24,635 nucleotides of DNA from CAZTHM01 sp041946825 (GCA_041946825.1 JBHGBD010000046.1:1-24635); one strand, 5' to 3'. Shown: positions 1 to 6,890, counted from the stretch's first letter. A program made the numbers and translations. The notes: generated by a model from the letters alone, not told the origin.

Positions 1-59
<59 letters not shown>

Positions 60-70
60 GAGAGAACCGT

Positions 71-104
71 CCCGATGATCCGACTCGTTCGGATAGGCAT
101 CGGG
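71..104 (+). other. Hairpin in the 16S trailer
   Basis: CCCGATG (71-77) pairs with CATCGGG (98-104), and inside it ATCCGA (78-83) pairs with TCGGAT (89-94), giving a nearly continuous stem about 14 nt after the 16S end. It may be a processing signal or an inserted palindrome. The same CGTCCCGATG/CATCGGGA arms occur in the P3 region of the RNase P RNA at about 11141-11164. There is no T-run after it, so it is not a terminator. Confidence 0.6.
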
Positions 105-120
105 AGCATTGCTCAGCAAT

Positions 121-153
121 CTGAAATTTCGAATCTCAGATTTGAGATTTCAG
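121..153 (+). repeat. 7-bp-period degenerate repeat, partly palindromic (16S trailer)
   Basis: An AT-richer stretch beginning CTGAAAT and ending ATTTCAG, with units of about 7 bp such as GAATCTC, AGATTTG and AGATTTC. The outer arms are inverted repeats, so it can fold. It is one of eleven intergenic loci in this window with a 7-bp period. Related words (GGAATCTTG, GGAATCTCAG) are scattered up to about 228. I see no gene in 58-383. Confidence 0.6.
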
Positions 154-271
154 ACCCTTCGGAATCTTGATTCTGGCATTCGCGATCTCCAAAGCCTGCT
201 TTGGAATCTTGCATCCGGAATCTCAGATCGCCGAAGGCGGCGTGGCTGCTCAACTCAGTTGTTATAAGGAC

Positions 272-306
272 AGTTAATAGTTCAAAGTTGAGAGTTAAGA
301 GTTTTG
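272..306 (+). repeat. 7-bp tandem repeat, AGTTNAN type (5 units)
   Basis: Five consecutive heptamers: AGTTAAT, AGTTCAA, AGTTGAG, AGTTAAG, AGTTTTG. The array abuts the terminator at 307. It shares the strict 7-bp period, but not the unit sequence, of the other arrays in the window. Confidence 0.8.
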
Positions 307-335
307 GGGCCGCGAACATCGCGGCCCTTTTGCTT
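307..335 (+). terminator. Intrinsic terminator ending the 16S transcript
   Basis: GGGCCGCGA (307-315), a 3-nt loop and TCGCGGCCC (319-327) form a perfect 9-bp GC-rich stem. It is followed directly by TTTTGCTTT. It lies about 250 nt after the 16S end and before the first protein gene. This supports a 16S transcription unit that ends without a 23S gene. Confidence 0.88.
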
Positions 336-383
336 TCGTAGCGCAGACTTGGTTAGTAAGTCTGCGTCTCTTCTGGTGCCGCT

Positions 384-926
384 GTGAGGACACTGTCTGT
401 CAAGGACCGCGGCAAGTGGCGCGCCTGGCTGGAGCGAAACGCCGCGACCGAGACGGAAATCTGGCTGGTGCAATATCGAAAGGGTACGGGACCGCCGCAA
501 GTCCCCTACGCCGACGCGGTCGAGGAAGCCATCTGCTTCGGCTGGATCGACGGCAAGATTCGCAAGCTCGACGCGCTCCGCTTCGCGCAGCGCTTCACGC
601 CGCGCAAGCCCAATAGCAACTGGTCGCCGACCAATATCGAACGCGCCCGGAGAATGATCCGGGAGGGGAAAATGACGGCAGCGGGGCTCATGGTGTTCGA
701 CCCGCGAAACCGGACTCCGCCGCTCCCCGCCAAGCTTCCCGCGGCGCTGAAGACTGAGTTCCAGAAGCATCGAACCGCGTGGGAGAATTTCCAGCGCTTC
801 ACACCTTCCTACCAGCGCATGACCATCGGCTGGGTCGCGAGCGCCAAGAAGGAGGAGACTCGACTTCGCCGCCTGCGCCAGTTGATCGCGCACTCCGCGG
901 CCAACCAGCGCATCGAGTTCATGTAG
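384..926 (+). CDS. YdeI/OmpD-associated family protein
   Basis: A 180-residue cytoplasmic protein with a GTG start. It matches the YdeI/OmpD-associated family: an N-terminal region reading EIWLVQYRKGTG (25-36), the signature EEAICFGWIDG (47-57) and a basic FTPRKPNSNWSPTN stretch (71-84), then a helical, Lys/Arg-rich C-terminus with the usual 'TAAG' and 'F..FTPSYQR' region. Members have been linked to resistance to polymyxin-like peptides and bacteriocins in enterobacteria, but the biochemical role is not settled. No signal peptide is visible and the length is normal for the family. It is the first gene after the 16S terminator and appears to stand alone. No strong Shine-Dalgarno precedes the GTG, so the start is somewhat uncertain. 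Confidence 0.85.
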   Translation: MRTLSVKDRGKWRAWLERNAATETEIWLVQYRKGTGPPQVPYADAVEEAICFGWIDGKIRKLDALRFAQRFTPRKPNSNWSPTNIERARRMIREGKMTAAGLMVFDPRNRTPPLPAKLPAALKTEFQKHRTAWENFQRFTPSYQRMTIGWVASAKKEETRLRRLRQLIAHSAANQRIEFM

Positions 927-978
927 TCCGTGCGGCGGACGCGTTGTGCGTGCTTCGACGTGTGCGACCATCAAACTT

Positions 979-1104
979 ATGCTCAACATACGCCCCGCGA
1001 CCGACATCCCTGAAATCCTCAAGCTGATTCGCGAGCTGGTGGAGTACGAGAAGCTCGCGCACCTGGTGGTGGGCACGGCGGACGACACCCGGCGCGGTAG
1101 ATTG
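979..1104 (+). pseudogene. Truncated 5' copy of the downstream GNAT acetyltransferase gene
   Basis: From the ATG at 979 to about 1071 the sequence matches the start of the intact GNAT gene at 1793. I count about 8 mismatches over 93 aligned bases plus one in-frame 6-nt gap (a Glu-Thr missing). The peptide begins MLNIRPATDIPEILKLIREL, against MLHIRPATETDIPEILKLIR in the intact gene. After about 1075 similarity fades, and the frame runs into unrelated codons until a stop at 1147-1149. The acetyl-CoA binding region is missing, so it cannot be a working enzyme. The fragment and the intact copy are direct repeats bracketing the MNT/HEPN pair. Confidence 0.85.
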
Positions 1105-1145
1105 ATTTCCCGCCGGCCGCGCGGCGATTGCTGTAAACTACGGAA

Positions 1146-1448
1146 ATGATGACGGTCGCGCGAGAACAAGTCTTGAAGCGGCTCGACGAGAATCGTGGAG
1201 CCTTGCGGCGGTTCGGGGTAAAGAGTCTCGGCCTGTTCGGCTCGGTGGCGCGGGGTGAGAGCACGGCGTCGAGCGATCTCGATTTCGTGGTGGAATTCGA
1301 GCGGAGCACGTTTGACACTTACATGGGCCTGAAGGAATTCTTGGAGGATCTCTTCGACTGCCCGGTCGATCTGGTACTGGCTCACACGCTCAAACCCCGG
1401 CTGCGCGAGCCGGTGCTTCGGGAAGCCGTTCATGCCCAGGGACTATAA
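1146..1448 (+). CDS. MNT-domain nucleotidyltransferase, antitoxin of an MNT/HEPN pair
   Basis: A 100-residue minimal nucleotidyltransferase. The signature GS-x10-DxD is complete: G32-S33, then D44 and D46, with a third likely acidic ligand at D75 in CPVDLVLAH. In characterised MntA/HepT systems this enzyme transfers AMP from ATP onto the HEPN partner and so silences its RNase activity. The gene overlaps the downstream HEPN gene by 17 bp, as expected for a co-translated pair. ATGs at 1146 and 1149 are both possible starts, and the first overlaps the stop of the truncated GNAT frame. Function is inferred from family and context. Confidence 0.9.
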   Translation: MMTVAREQVLKRLDENRGALRRFGVKSLGLFGSVARGESTASSDLDFVVEFERSTFDTYMGLKEFLEDLFDCPVDLVLAHTLKPRLREPVLREAVHAQGL

Positions 1449-1767
1449 AGTCAGCCTCGAAGACATCCTCGACGCGATACGCAAAATCCGCACGTACACG
1501 ACGGGACTTACACTCCAGACATTCCGGCAGGATCCTAAGACGTTTGACGCTGTCGTTCGTAACCTGGAGATCATCGGCGAGGCGGTGAAGCGTTTGCCGG
1601 AAGGCGCGCGAGCCCAGCATCCGGAGATCGATTGGAAAAGAGTCGGGAGACTACGGGACATTCTCATCCACGAGTACTTTGGCGTGGATGCTGAGATCAT
1701 TTGGGATGTGGTTGAAAACAAACTGGGGACTCTCGAAACAGCGGTGCAAAACATCCTGAAGGAATAA
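1432..1767 (+). CDS. HEPN-domain RNase toxin, HepT/DUF86 family
   Basis: A 111-residue all-helical protein of the HepT (DUF86) type. The HEPN active-site motif R-x4-H-x-Y is intact: R75, H80 and Y82 in RDILIHEYF. The family signature NLEIIGEAVKRLP lies at 44-56. Characterised homologues are RNases whose Tyr is AMPylated by the MNT partner. The gene starts inside the 3' end of the MNT gene (17-bp overlap) and ends 25 bp before the intact GNAT gene. All catalytic residues are present, so I expect an active toxin held in check by its partner. Whether it protects against phage or merely stabilises itself cannot be told from the sequence. Confidence 0.92.
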   Translation: MPRDYKVSLEDILDAIRKIRTYTTGLTLQTFRQDPKTFDAVVRNLEIIGEAVKRLPEGARAQHPEIDWKRVGRLRDILIHEYFGVDAEIIWDVVENKLGTLETAVQNILKE

Positions 1768-1792
1768 CCCCTCGCGCCCAGCGCCTAATCCC

Positions 1793-2278
1793 ATGCTCCA
1801 CATACGCCCGGCGACCGAGACCGACATCCCTGAAATCCTCAAGCTGATCCGCGAGCTGGCGGAGTACGAAAAGCTCGCGCACTATGTGGTGGTTACGCCT
1901 GAGGATTTGAAGCGCGACGGATTCTCCGAGCGGCCGGTCTTCCGTGTGCTGATGGCCGAGTGGGACGGCGAGCCGGCGGGCTACGCGCTCTACTTCTACA
2001 ACTACTCGACCTTCCTCGGCCGGCCGGGGATTTTTCTCGAAGACCTTTTCGTCCGCCCGCAATTTCGCAAGAAGGGCATCGGCAAGGCGCTGCTGCTGCG
2101 GCTCGCGAAGATCGCGGTGGAGGAGCGTTGCGCGCGCGTCGATTGGATTGTGCTCGACTGGAACACGCCCGCTCTCGAATTCTACAAGTCGCTGGGCGCC
2201 GAAGTCCTGAAGGAATGGGTCACCATGCGCTTGAGCGGCGAGGCGCTCGCCAAGCTCGCCGCGCTGGCCAAGGATTGA
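1793..2278 (+). CDS. GNAT N-acetyltransferase, diamine/spermidine acetyltransferase-like
   Basis: A 161-residue cytoplasmic GNAT enzyme. It has the N-terminal IRPAT..DIPEILKLIREL helix (4-22), the central GYALYF strand (63-68), and the acetyl-CoA pyrophosphate loop in LEDLFVRPQFRKKGIG (82-97, RxxGIG type). The C-terminal WNTPALEFYKSLGA (123-136) is typical of the SAT/diamine acetyltransferase branch. It would transfer acetyl from acetyl-CoA to a primary amine; polyamines or thialysine are likely substrates but not provable here. It is full length. A truncated duplicate of its first ~93 bases lies at 979, on the other side of the MNT/HEPN pair. Confidence 0.92.
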   Translation: MLHIRPATETDIPEILKLIRELAEYEKLAHYVVVTPEDLKRDGFSERPVFRVLMAEWDGEPAGYALYFYNYSTFLGRPGIFLEDLFVRPQFRKKGIGKALLLRLAKIAVEERCARVDWIVLDWNTPALEFYKSLGAEVLKEWVTMRLSGEALAKLAALAKD

Positions 2279-2342
2279 ATCGTTCGACGGGGGCACAAGG
2301 ATCAGCAATTCCTGGGTTTGAATTGTTATCTTATGAAATAAT

Positions 2343-3143
2343 ATGAGATCGGATTGGAGCTACGATTCAATAGCCGACGATTACAACCGCGTCCTGGCGC
2401 CGCGCCTGTTTGAGGCTCCAGCGCGTGACCTGATTGCGGCGGTCGGGATTGACGGCGCGCGCCTGGTACTCGATGTCGGCACGGGAACGGGTCGCGTTGC
2501 ATCCGCAGCGCAGCAAGGTCTCGCAGATCGAGGTTCCGTTCTAGGCCTCGACCGGTCCCTCCCCATGCTGCGGTTTGGGCGCGAGAACGGAGTCCGGATG
2601 GCCGTCGTGGCCCACGTGCCGGGAATTCCTTTTCCACCAGGCTCCTTCGACGTCGTTGTCTCCGGCTTCGTCATTTCCCATTTCGGTGACCATCGCGCAG
2701 CGCTCCTCGACATGGTGAGAGTGATCAGGCCGGGCGGAAGGCTTGGAGCTTCGGCCTGGCAGGCTTCCGACGACGAATTCATGCGCGCCTGGAAGGAGGT
2801 GGCGAGATCCTTCGTCGATCTCGATCGCGTCGGAGCCGCGGCGCAAGAGGCGATCCCCGGCGAAGAGCGATTCTCCCGCCCCGAAAAGCTGCGTGCTTCG
2901 TTCGAAGAAGCCGGCCTGCATCGTGTCAGCGTCGAGCCGAGGAGTTACCGATATTCGATGAGCATCGACGAGTTTCTTCACATCCAGGAATATCGCGCTA
3001 CCGGAAGGCTGATGCGCGAGAGGGTTGGCGAGGACGCCTGGCGGCGTTTCCGCGACCAAATCGCCGCAACCTTCCGCGCGCGCTTCCGGCCTCCCGTCGA
3101 ATACACCCGTCAGGCCCTCATCGCGGTCGGCGTCAAACCCTGA
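2343..3143 (+). CDS. Class I SAM-dependent methyltransferase
   Basis: A 266-residue soluble methyltransferase. Motif I is DVGTGTG (44-50), the ribose-binding acidic residue is in VLGLDRS (66-72), and the motif IV region reads SFDVVVSGFVISHF. This is the UbiE/Methyltransf_11 fold. The substrate is unknown. The C-terminal part contains a long helical segment (SIDEFLHIQEY) that may be a substrate lid. The ATG follows an AT-rich stretch (ATCTTATGAAATAAT) and no Shine-Dalgarno is visible, so the mRNA may be nearly leaderless. It stands between the GNAT gene and a membrane protein gene with no obvious operon partner. Confidence 0.88.
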   Translation: MRSDWSYDSIADDYNRVLAPRLFEAPARDLIAAVGIDGARLVLDVGTGTGRVASAAQQGLADRGSVLGLDRSLPMLRFGRENGVRMAVVAHVPGIPFPPGSFDVVVSGFVISHFGDHRAALLDMVRVIRPGGRLGASAWQASDDEFMRAWKEVARSFVDLDRVGAAAQEAIPGEERFSRPEKLRASFEEAGLHRVSVEPRSYRYSMSIDEFLHIQEYRATGRLMRERVGEDAWRRFRDQIAATFRARFRPPVEYTRQALIAVGVKP

Positions 3144-3246
3144 GCGACGCGCCACGCGGAGTGTCGCGCCCGAGGCTTCATTCGACTGTTGCATGAATAC
3201 GAGCCGCGCGCATAGAATGACCCTCCAATAGTTTCCAGGTGCGCGA

Positions 3247-3888
3247 TTGTCTTTCCTCAAATCTCTCTCGACCAAGCTGGGGCAGGCGCTGGCTCTCTAT
3301 GGCGGCTGGGGGCTGCTCGGAATCTCATTCCTGGATTCGACTTTCGTTCCGCTGCCCGGCCTGAACGACGTGCTGCTGATTCACCTCTCCAGCCAGCATC
3401 CCGAGCGCGCGATGTTGTACGCGCTCGCGTCGACGCTGGGCTCGATTGCGGGCGCTTACGTCATCTACGGACTGGCCCGCGGCGGGGGGCGATTCGTCTG
3501 GCGACGAAAATCTTCCGCCTCGCTCGCCCGCGCGCACGAGTGGCTGGAGCGGAACGAATTCGCCTCCATCCTCGTCGCGTCGATGCTGCCCCCGCCGGCG
3601 CCGTTCAAAGCCTTCCTGGTGGCGGCGGGCGTGCTGCGCGTGAACGCGGTGATGTTCGGCGTGGCGCTGCTGGTGGGGCGCGGCGTGCGCTTCGGCGCGG
3701 CGGCGTTTCTCGGCGCGCGCTATGGCGCGCAGGCTGAGGCTTACCTGAAGGAGAACTTTGTCTGGGTTTCGCTTGTGGTCGTGGCGGTGGTGATTGTGGC
3801 CGCCGTCGTCTACCGGCGTATCGGCGCGCGAGCCACGGCCCCGCCGCCCGCGGAAGAGCGTGGTTCCGCGCCGTCGTCCGAGCCCTGA
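3247..3888 (+). CDS. VTT/SNARE-associated (DedA-YqaA-like) inner-membrane protein
   Basis: A 213-residue polytopic membrane protein with a TTG start preceded by AGGTG. It has a hydrophobic N-terminal segment ending in an F-V-P-L-P-G motif (about 32-37), a re-entrant-like region, a second PPPAPFKAFLVAAGVLRV segment, and a C-terminal transmembrane helix rich in Val. This arrangement matches the VTT domain, whose members move or scramble lipids, including undecaprenyl phosphate carriers in some DedA proteins. The last ~26 codons are Pro/Glu-rich and overlap, on the other strand, the 3' end of the DUF457 gene by 79 bp. The exact subfamily and substrate are uncertain. Confidence 0.8.
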   Translation: MSFLKSLSTKLGQALALYGGWGLLGISFLDSTFVPLPGLNDVLLIHLSSQHPERAMLYALASTLGSIAGAYVIYGLARGGGRFVWRRKSSASLARAHEWLERNEFASILVASMLPPPAPFKAFLVAAGVLRVNAVMFGVALLVGRGVRFGAAAFLGARYGAQAEAYLKENFVWVSLVVVAVVIVAAVVYRRIGARATAPPPAEERGSAPSSEP

Positions 3889-4895
3889 CCGCCGCCGCGT
3901 CCCGAAAAGCTGAACGACTCCGAGCGGACGCGCAGGTCTTTGTCCAGGTCGACCCGCACCGTAAACCCGCCGCGAGAGAGTGACGAGCCGGCAAACCGCA
4001 GGTCGCGCAACGTCACATCAAAGCCATCTTCTCTTGCGTCCACGGATCCCCACGGAAAGCGCGCGAAGTCCAGAAAGATGGCGGATGTCCGGGTCTTCAT
4101 CGCCGCATCGAGCGCCGGCGCGGGCTCCGGTTTTCGGAAGACCCGCGTGTGCTCCACATCGACATCGCCCGCCAGCGCGTTGGCGGGCAGAACGTGGTAC
4201 GCCGATTCGGTTTCCACGACGCCGGTCCACGCGAAGGGGTTGATGGGCGCCGGAAACGCGCCGACCTGCCGCGGGTTTTCCTCCTGATAGAGGTGCGAAT
4301 CGAGCATGGCCACGACGCGGGCGTGCGCGACGTCGCGAATTCCCCACAGTACGACCATCGAGCATAGCGCGAAGATCGCTCCCGACCGGAAGTCGGTCTT
4401 GCGCGCGCCGACCTCTTCGGAGATCAGGCGGAACAGCGCCGGCGCGGCGAATCCCGCCAGCAGCAGGGCGAGCAGCAGCGGGTCGATGATGAACATGATA
4501 TCCCACGCGCACCATCGCCCGCTGAAAGGCAGGAACGGCCGGATGCCGTAGGAGTTGGTGAAATCGAGCAGCAGGTGGCTGAACGTCGCGAGCAGCGAAC
4601 AAGCCAGCAGCCAGCGCGCGTCCACGGGCGGAGCTCCCTTCTTGGGCGCGGCGCGCCGGCCCAGATAGTAGGCCGCCAGGCCCAGCGCGATGCCAAGAAT
4701 CGCCACCCCCATCAGCGAATGCGTAATGCCGCGATGGTACTTGAGATACGATGCCGAGCTCTCGAAGCGCGAGACGACATCGAGGTCGGGGAGGCTCGAG
4801 CCGACGACGAGCACCAGCGTCGCGAAGCGCGTCTTGCGGTTGAGCCCCGCGTGGCTCAGGGCGAGACCGGTGAGAGTGTGAGTGAGATTATCCAC
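3810..4895 (-). CDS. Membrane-bound metal-dependent hydrolase, DUF457/YdjM-like
   Basis: A 361-residue protein. The N-terminus reads MDNLTHTLTGL, followed by SSLPDLDVV (33-41) and HRGITHSLMG (54-63). The His and Asp residues H6, D37, D39, H54 and H59 form the metal-site pattern of the DUF457 (YdjM/LexA-regulated) membrane hydrolases. A further SHLLLDFTN motif lies near 104. Four or so transmembrane helices occupy the first ~190 residues, and a soluble C-terminal domain follows. The biological substrate of this family is not established. The 3' end overlaps the convergent VTT gene by 79 bp, with the C-terminus ending in a Gly/Ala/Arg-rich low-complexity tail. Confidence 0.87.
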   Translation of the reverse strand: MDNLTHTLTGLALSHAGLNRKTRFATLVLVVGSSLPDLDVVSRFESSASYLKYHRGITHSLMGVAILGIALGLAAYYLGRRAAPKKGAPPVDARWLLACSLLATFSHLLLDFTNSYGIRPFLPFSGRWCAWDIMFIIDPLLLALLLAGFAAPALFRLISEEVGARKTDFRSGAIFALCSMVVLWGIRDVAHARVVAMLDSHLYQEENPRQVGAFPAPINPFAWTGVVETESAYHVLPANALAGDVDVEHTRVFRKPEPAPALDAAMKTRTSAIFLDFARFPWGSVDAREDGFDVTLRDLRFAGSSLSRGGFTVRVDLDKDLRVRSESFSFSGRGGGQGSDDGAEPRSSAGGGAVARAPIRR

Positions 4896-4906
4896 GGGAG
4901 CGGAAC

Positions 4907-4997
4907 GAAACTCGAAAATCGAAATTCGAAACTGGAAACTGGAAAATAGAAACTCGAAACTGGTAACTCGAAACTGGAAACTAGAAAATCGAAAGAG
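4907..4997 (+). repeat. 7-bp tandem repeat, GAAACTG type (13 units)
   Basis: Exactly 13 consecutive heptamers (91 bp): GAAACTC, GAAAATC, GAAATTC, GAAACTG and close variants. They stay in 7-bp register throughout. The array lies upstream of the minus-strand DUF457 gene. It faces a second, complementary array at 5023-5078 (CCAGTTT/CGAATTT units), so the two can pair. Between them GGGTA/TACCC forms a small hairpin. Confidence 0.9.
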
Positions 4998-5022
4998 GGT
5001 ATTTTACCCGAAAGTCCTTGGC

Positions 5023-5078
5023 CGATTTTCGAGTTTCGGATTTCGATTTTCGAATTTCCAATTTCCAATTTCCAGTTT
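5023..5078 (+). repeat. 7-bp tandem repeat, CCAATTT/CGATTTT type (8 units), inverted partner
   Basis: Eight heptamers: CGATTTT, CGAGTTT, CGGATTT, CGATTTT, CGAATTT, CCAATTT, CCAATTT, CCAGTTT. Read on the other strand they are GAAACTG-like, so this array is an inverted counterpart of 4907-4997. It ends 4 bp from the stop codon of the lipid kinase gene. It may act as a transcription-ending structure, but there is no classic T-run. Confidence 0.87.
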
Positions 5079-5082
5079 CCGA

Positions 5083-5997
5083 CTACGGCGCGAGAACCGT
5101 CAACGCGTCCGGCACAATCTCAAAGGTTGCGGGCAGTTCGCCGACCAGTTCGCCGTCGAGTTCGAAGTAGATGGCCTGTCCGGCCAGTTCGCACGAGCAA
5201 GCGACCTTCATGCCTTCCACCAGCTCGACGTCCCGGAGACGCATGTGCTGCCGCAGCAAGACCGCGAGCGCGTAGAGAAAATAGCGCGCGCCGCTGCGGC
5301 TCTGGAAGAGGCACGTGGTGAAGTTGGGTGAAAAGACGCTGGCATTCGGCGCCAGCGGGAACCAGCCCGCATAGTGCCCCGCGCGGTGGATGACGGCAAA
5401 GGTCGCGGGGCGGTCCGCGCCGGCGATCTCAACCCGAAAAGTTGGGAACGAGTATCGCCACGTCGCGCGGAGCGCCTCGAGCCCATAGCCGATTACGCCC
5501 CAGCCCATCTTGAGCGACCACGAGAGGCTGCGCACGATGTAGGCGTCGAAGCCGATGCCCGCGACGCTGATGAAATGGCGGGTCTGCAATCCCGACGACG
5601 CCGCGGCGCCCCACGTCGCCTTGCCCAGGGCAATGCGGCGCGGCGACCAGGTAGAGAGTTCGCAGGCCGCGCGAACGGGGTCGTGCGGCAGCCGCAATTC
5701 TTTCCCGATGATGTTGGCGGTCCCGCCCGGCAGAATGCCGAGCGTCACGTGGCCCGGCACCAGGCCGTTCAAAACTTCGTTAACCGTTCCGTCGCCGCCG
5801 CACGCGAGCACGAGTGTTTCGCCCTCGTTCACGGCGGCGCGCGCGAGTTCCTTCGCCACGCCCGGGCCGGTGGTCGGCGCGAGCTTGACTTCGATTCCGG
5901 CCTCGCGCAGCACGTGCGCCACGGCGCGGATTTGCTTCTCGCGCCGCGCGGGCTTACGGCCTGCGACGGGATTGTAGATCAGCGTTGCTTTTTGCAT
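5083..5997 (-). CDS. Diacylglycerol kinase family lipid kinase (YegS/DgkB-like)
   Basis: A 304-residue soluble or membrane-peripheral kinase. The N-terminus IYNPVAGRK (7-15), the nucleotide-binding GGDGT (67-71, in CGGDGTVNEVLNGL) and LPGGTAN (89-95) are the defining motifs of the DAGK catalytic domain. The C-terminal part has the beta-sandwich ending with FELDGELVGELPATFEIVP, also typical. It would phosphorylate diacylglycerol or a related lipid using ATP, in phospholipid recycling. Length and motifs are complete. The ATG at 5997 is followed directly by QKATLIYNP, the usual family start. It is monocistronic, between two heptamer-repeat arrays. Confidence 0.93.
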   Translation of the reverse strand: MQKATLIYNPVAGRKPARREKQIRAVAHVLREAGIEVKLAPTTGPGVAKELARAAVNEGETLVLACGGDGTVNEVLNGLVPGHVTLGILPGGTANIIGKELRLPHDPVRAACELSTWSPRRIALGKATWGAAASSGLQTRHFISVAGIGFDAYIVRSLSWSLKMGWGVIGYGLEALRATWRYSFPTFRVEIAGADRPATFAVIHRAGHYAGWFPLAPNASVFSPNFTTCLFQSRSGARYFLYALAVLLRQHMRLRDVELVEGMKVACSCELAGQAIYFELDGELVGELPATFEIVPDALTVLAP

Positions 5998-6019
5998 GGA
6001 GGGCAGCGGTTCGGCAGCG

Positions 6020-6054
6020 GAGATTCGAAACTCGAAACTGGAAACTCGAAACTC
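6020..6054 (+). repeat. 7-bp tandem repeat, GAAACTC type (5 units)
   Basis: Heptamers GAGATTC, GAAACTC, GAAACTG, GAAACTC, GAAACTC lie between the lipid kinase start (5997) and the four-helix-bundle gene end (6067). Same unit family as 4907-4997. Confidence 0.87.
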
Positions 6055-6066
6055 GGCGCTCGCCGG

Positions 6067-6507
6067 TTAGGCAGCTTGCTTCATGGCGACGGTCGCACGA
6101 ATGTAGCCGTTCAGGAGTTGACCGACGCGCCCGCAGAGCGCGGATAAAGCCGAGTGTTCGGGGGGAGAAATGTATTCCTCGTCGAGGCATGTCATCAAGT
6201 GATCGCGCAGCTCATACAATGACCCGCGAGCCTGGCGGCAGTGTTGGATATTCTCCTGAAAGCCAAAGCGGCCGAAGCCCTCCGCGATGTTGGCCGTGAT
6301 GGAGGTGGCGGAACGGCGGAGTTGATTGGCGAGAGCGAACTTCTCAAAATCTGGCAGGCGCTTGGCCAGCTTATATACCTCCTTGCGCAACTCGCGGGCA
6401 GCGCGCCAAACCACCAGGTCGGTGAAGTCCTTGATCGGCTCAGGGGCGGATGGTGTCTCCGAGGCCTGCCGAGCTTCGAGCTTCGAATTTCGAGTTTCGG
6501 CCGTCAT
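6067..6507 (-). CDS. Four helix bundle protein (23S rRNA IVS-protein family)
   Basis: A 146-residue helical protein. Signatures of the 'four helix bundle' (TIGR02436/S23) family are present: DLVVWRAARELRKEVYKL, LANQLRRSATSITANIAEG and a C-terminal LLNGYIRA. Members form pentameric bundles; their function is unknown, and some are encoded in rRNA intervening sequences. The ATG at 6507 overlaps the stop of the upstream secreted protein gene (ATGA), so translation is coupled. Residues ~5-13 (TRNSKLEAR) are encoded by a 7-bp tandem repeat (6470-6497). The conserved domain begins only at about residue 25, so the N-terminus looks like repeat-derived extension. Confidence 0.88.
   Translation of the reverse strand: MTAETRNSKLEARQASETPSAPEPIKDFTDLVVWRAARELRKEVYKLAKRLPDFEKFALANQLRRSATSITANIAEGFGRFGFQENIQHCRQARGSLYELRDHLMTCLDEEYISPPEHSALSALCGRVGQLLNGYIRATVAMKQAA
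6470..6497 (+). repeat. 7-bp tandem repeat inside a coding start (4 units)
   Basis: Heptamers CGAGCTT, CGAGCTT, CGAATTT, CGAGTTT. On the minus strand they are GAAACTCG-like and encode the first residues of the four-helix-bundle protein. This shows that the repeat family can extend into open reading frames. Confidence 0.82.
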
Positions 6508-6890
6508 TTCCGGATCGTCGGCGCGATCACGCCCGAATAGACTTTTTCGGCGGTCATGTCGCCCGTCTTCTTCTCCTTCTTGATTTGCAGCCAGACCTGA
6601 TCGCCGACCTTCAGCCGGTCGAAGGTGCTTGCCTCGCCGTCGTGGATGTACTTGGTCTTGGCGCTCAACTTGACGGGCTGGTCCACGCCGAACTTGGTTT
6701 TCTCCAGCACCATCTCGTTCTTGTCGAGGTTTTTGACGACGCCGTAGAAGAGGCCCTGAAGCTGCCGGGCAATCGTGGTGGGATCGCCGAACCGGGCCGT
6801 CTCCTGTTTGGGTGGCAGGGTGGTCTGGGCCGCGAGCGGGAGCGATGCGCCGATCAGAATCACAATGAATGCGCCGAGTATTCTTCTCAT
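6504..6890 (-). CDS. Secreted/periplasmic small protein, DUF5666-like
   Basis: A 128-residue protein. The N-terminus MRRILGAFIVILIGASLPLAAQ is a clear signal peptide (charged start, hydrophobic core, LAAQ cleavage region near 19-22). The mature part contains a small beta-rich domain reading 'GVVKNLDKNEMVLE ... VKLSAKTKYI ... LKVGDQVWLQ', resembling the DUF5666 OB-like domain that recurs in metal or envelope-associated proteins. Function is unknown. It heads a two-gene unit with the four-helix-bundle protein, joined by an ATGA overlap. The opposite strand is also open, as an upstream in-frame extension of ligA, but that extension has no coding logic. Confidence 0.82.
   Translation of the reverse strand: MRRILGAFIVILIGASLPLAAQTTLPPKQETARFGDPTTIARQLQGLFYGVVKNLDKNEMVLEKTKFGVDQPVKLSAKTKYIHDGEASTFDRLKVGDQVWLQIKKEKKTGDMTAEKVYSGVIAPTIRK

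Noticed and set aside
282..1433. Long minus-strand open frame (383 codons)
   Set aside because: It runs antisense through the YdeI, GNAT-fragment and MNT genes, is Arg/Pro/His-rich without any domain, and is explained by high GC.
2541..3275. Minus-strand open frame of 244 codons opposite the methyltransferase
   Set aside because: No domain; the plus strand carries intact methyltransferase motifs.
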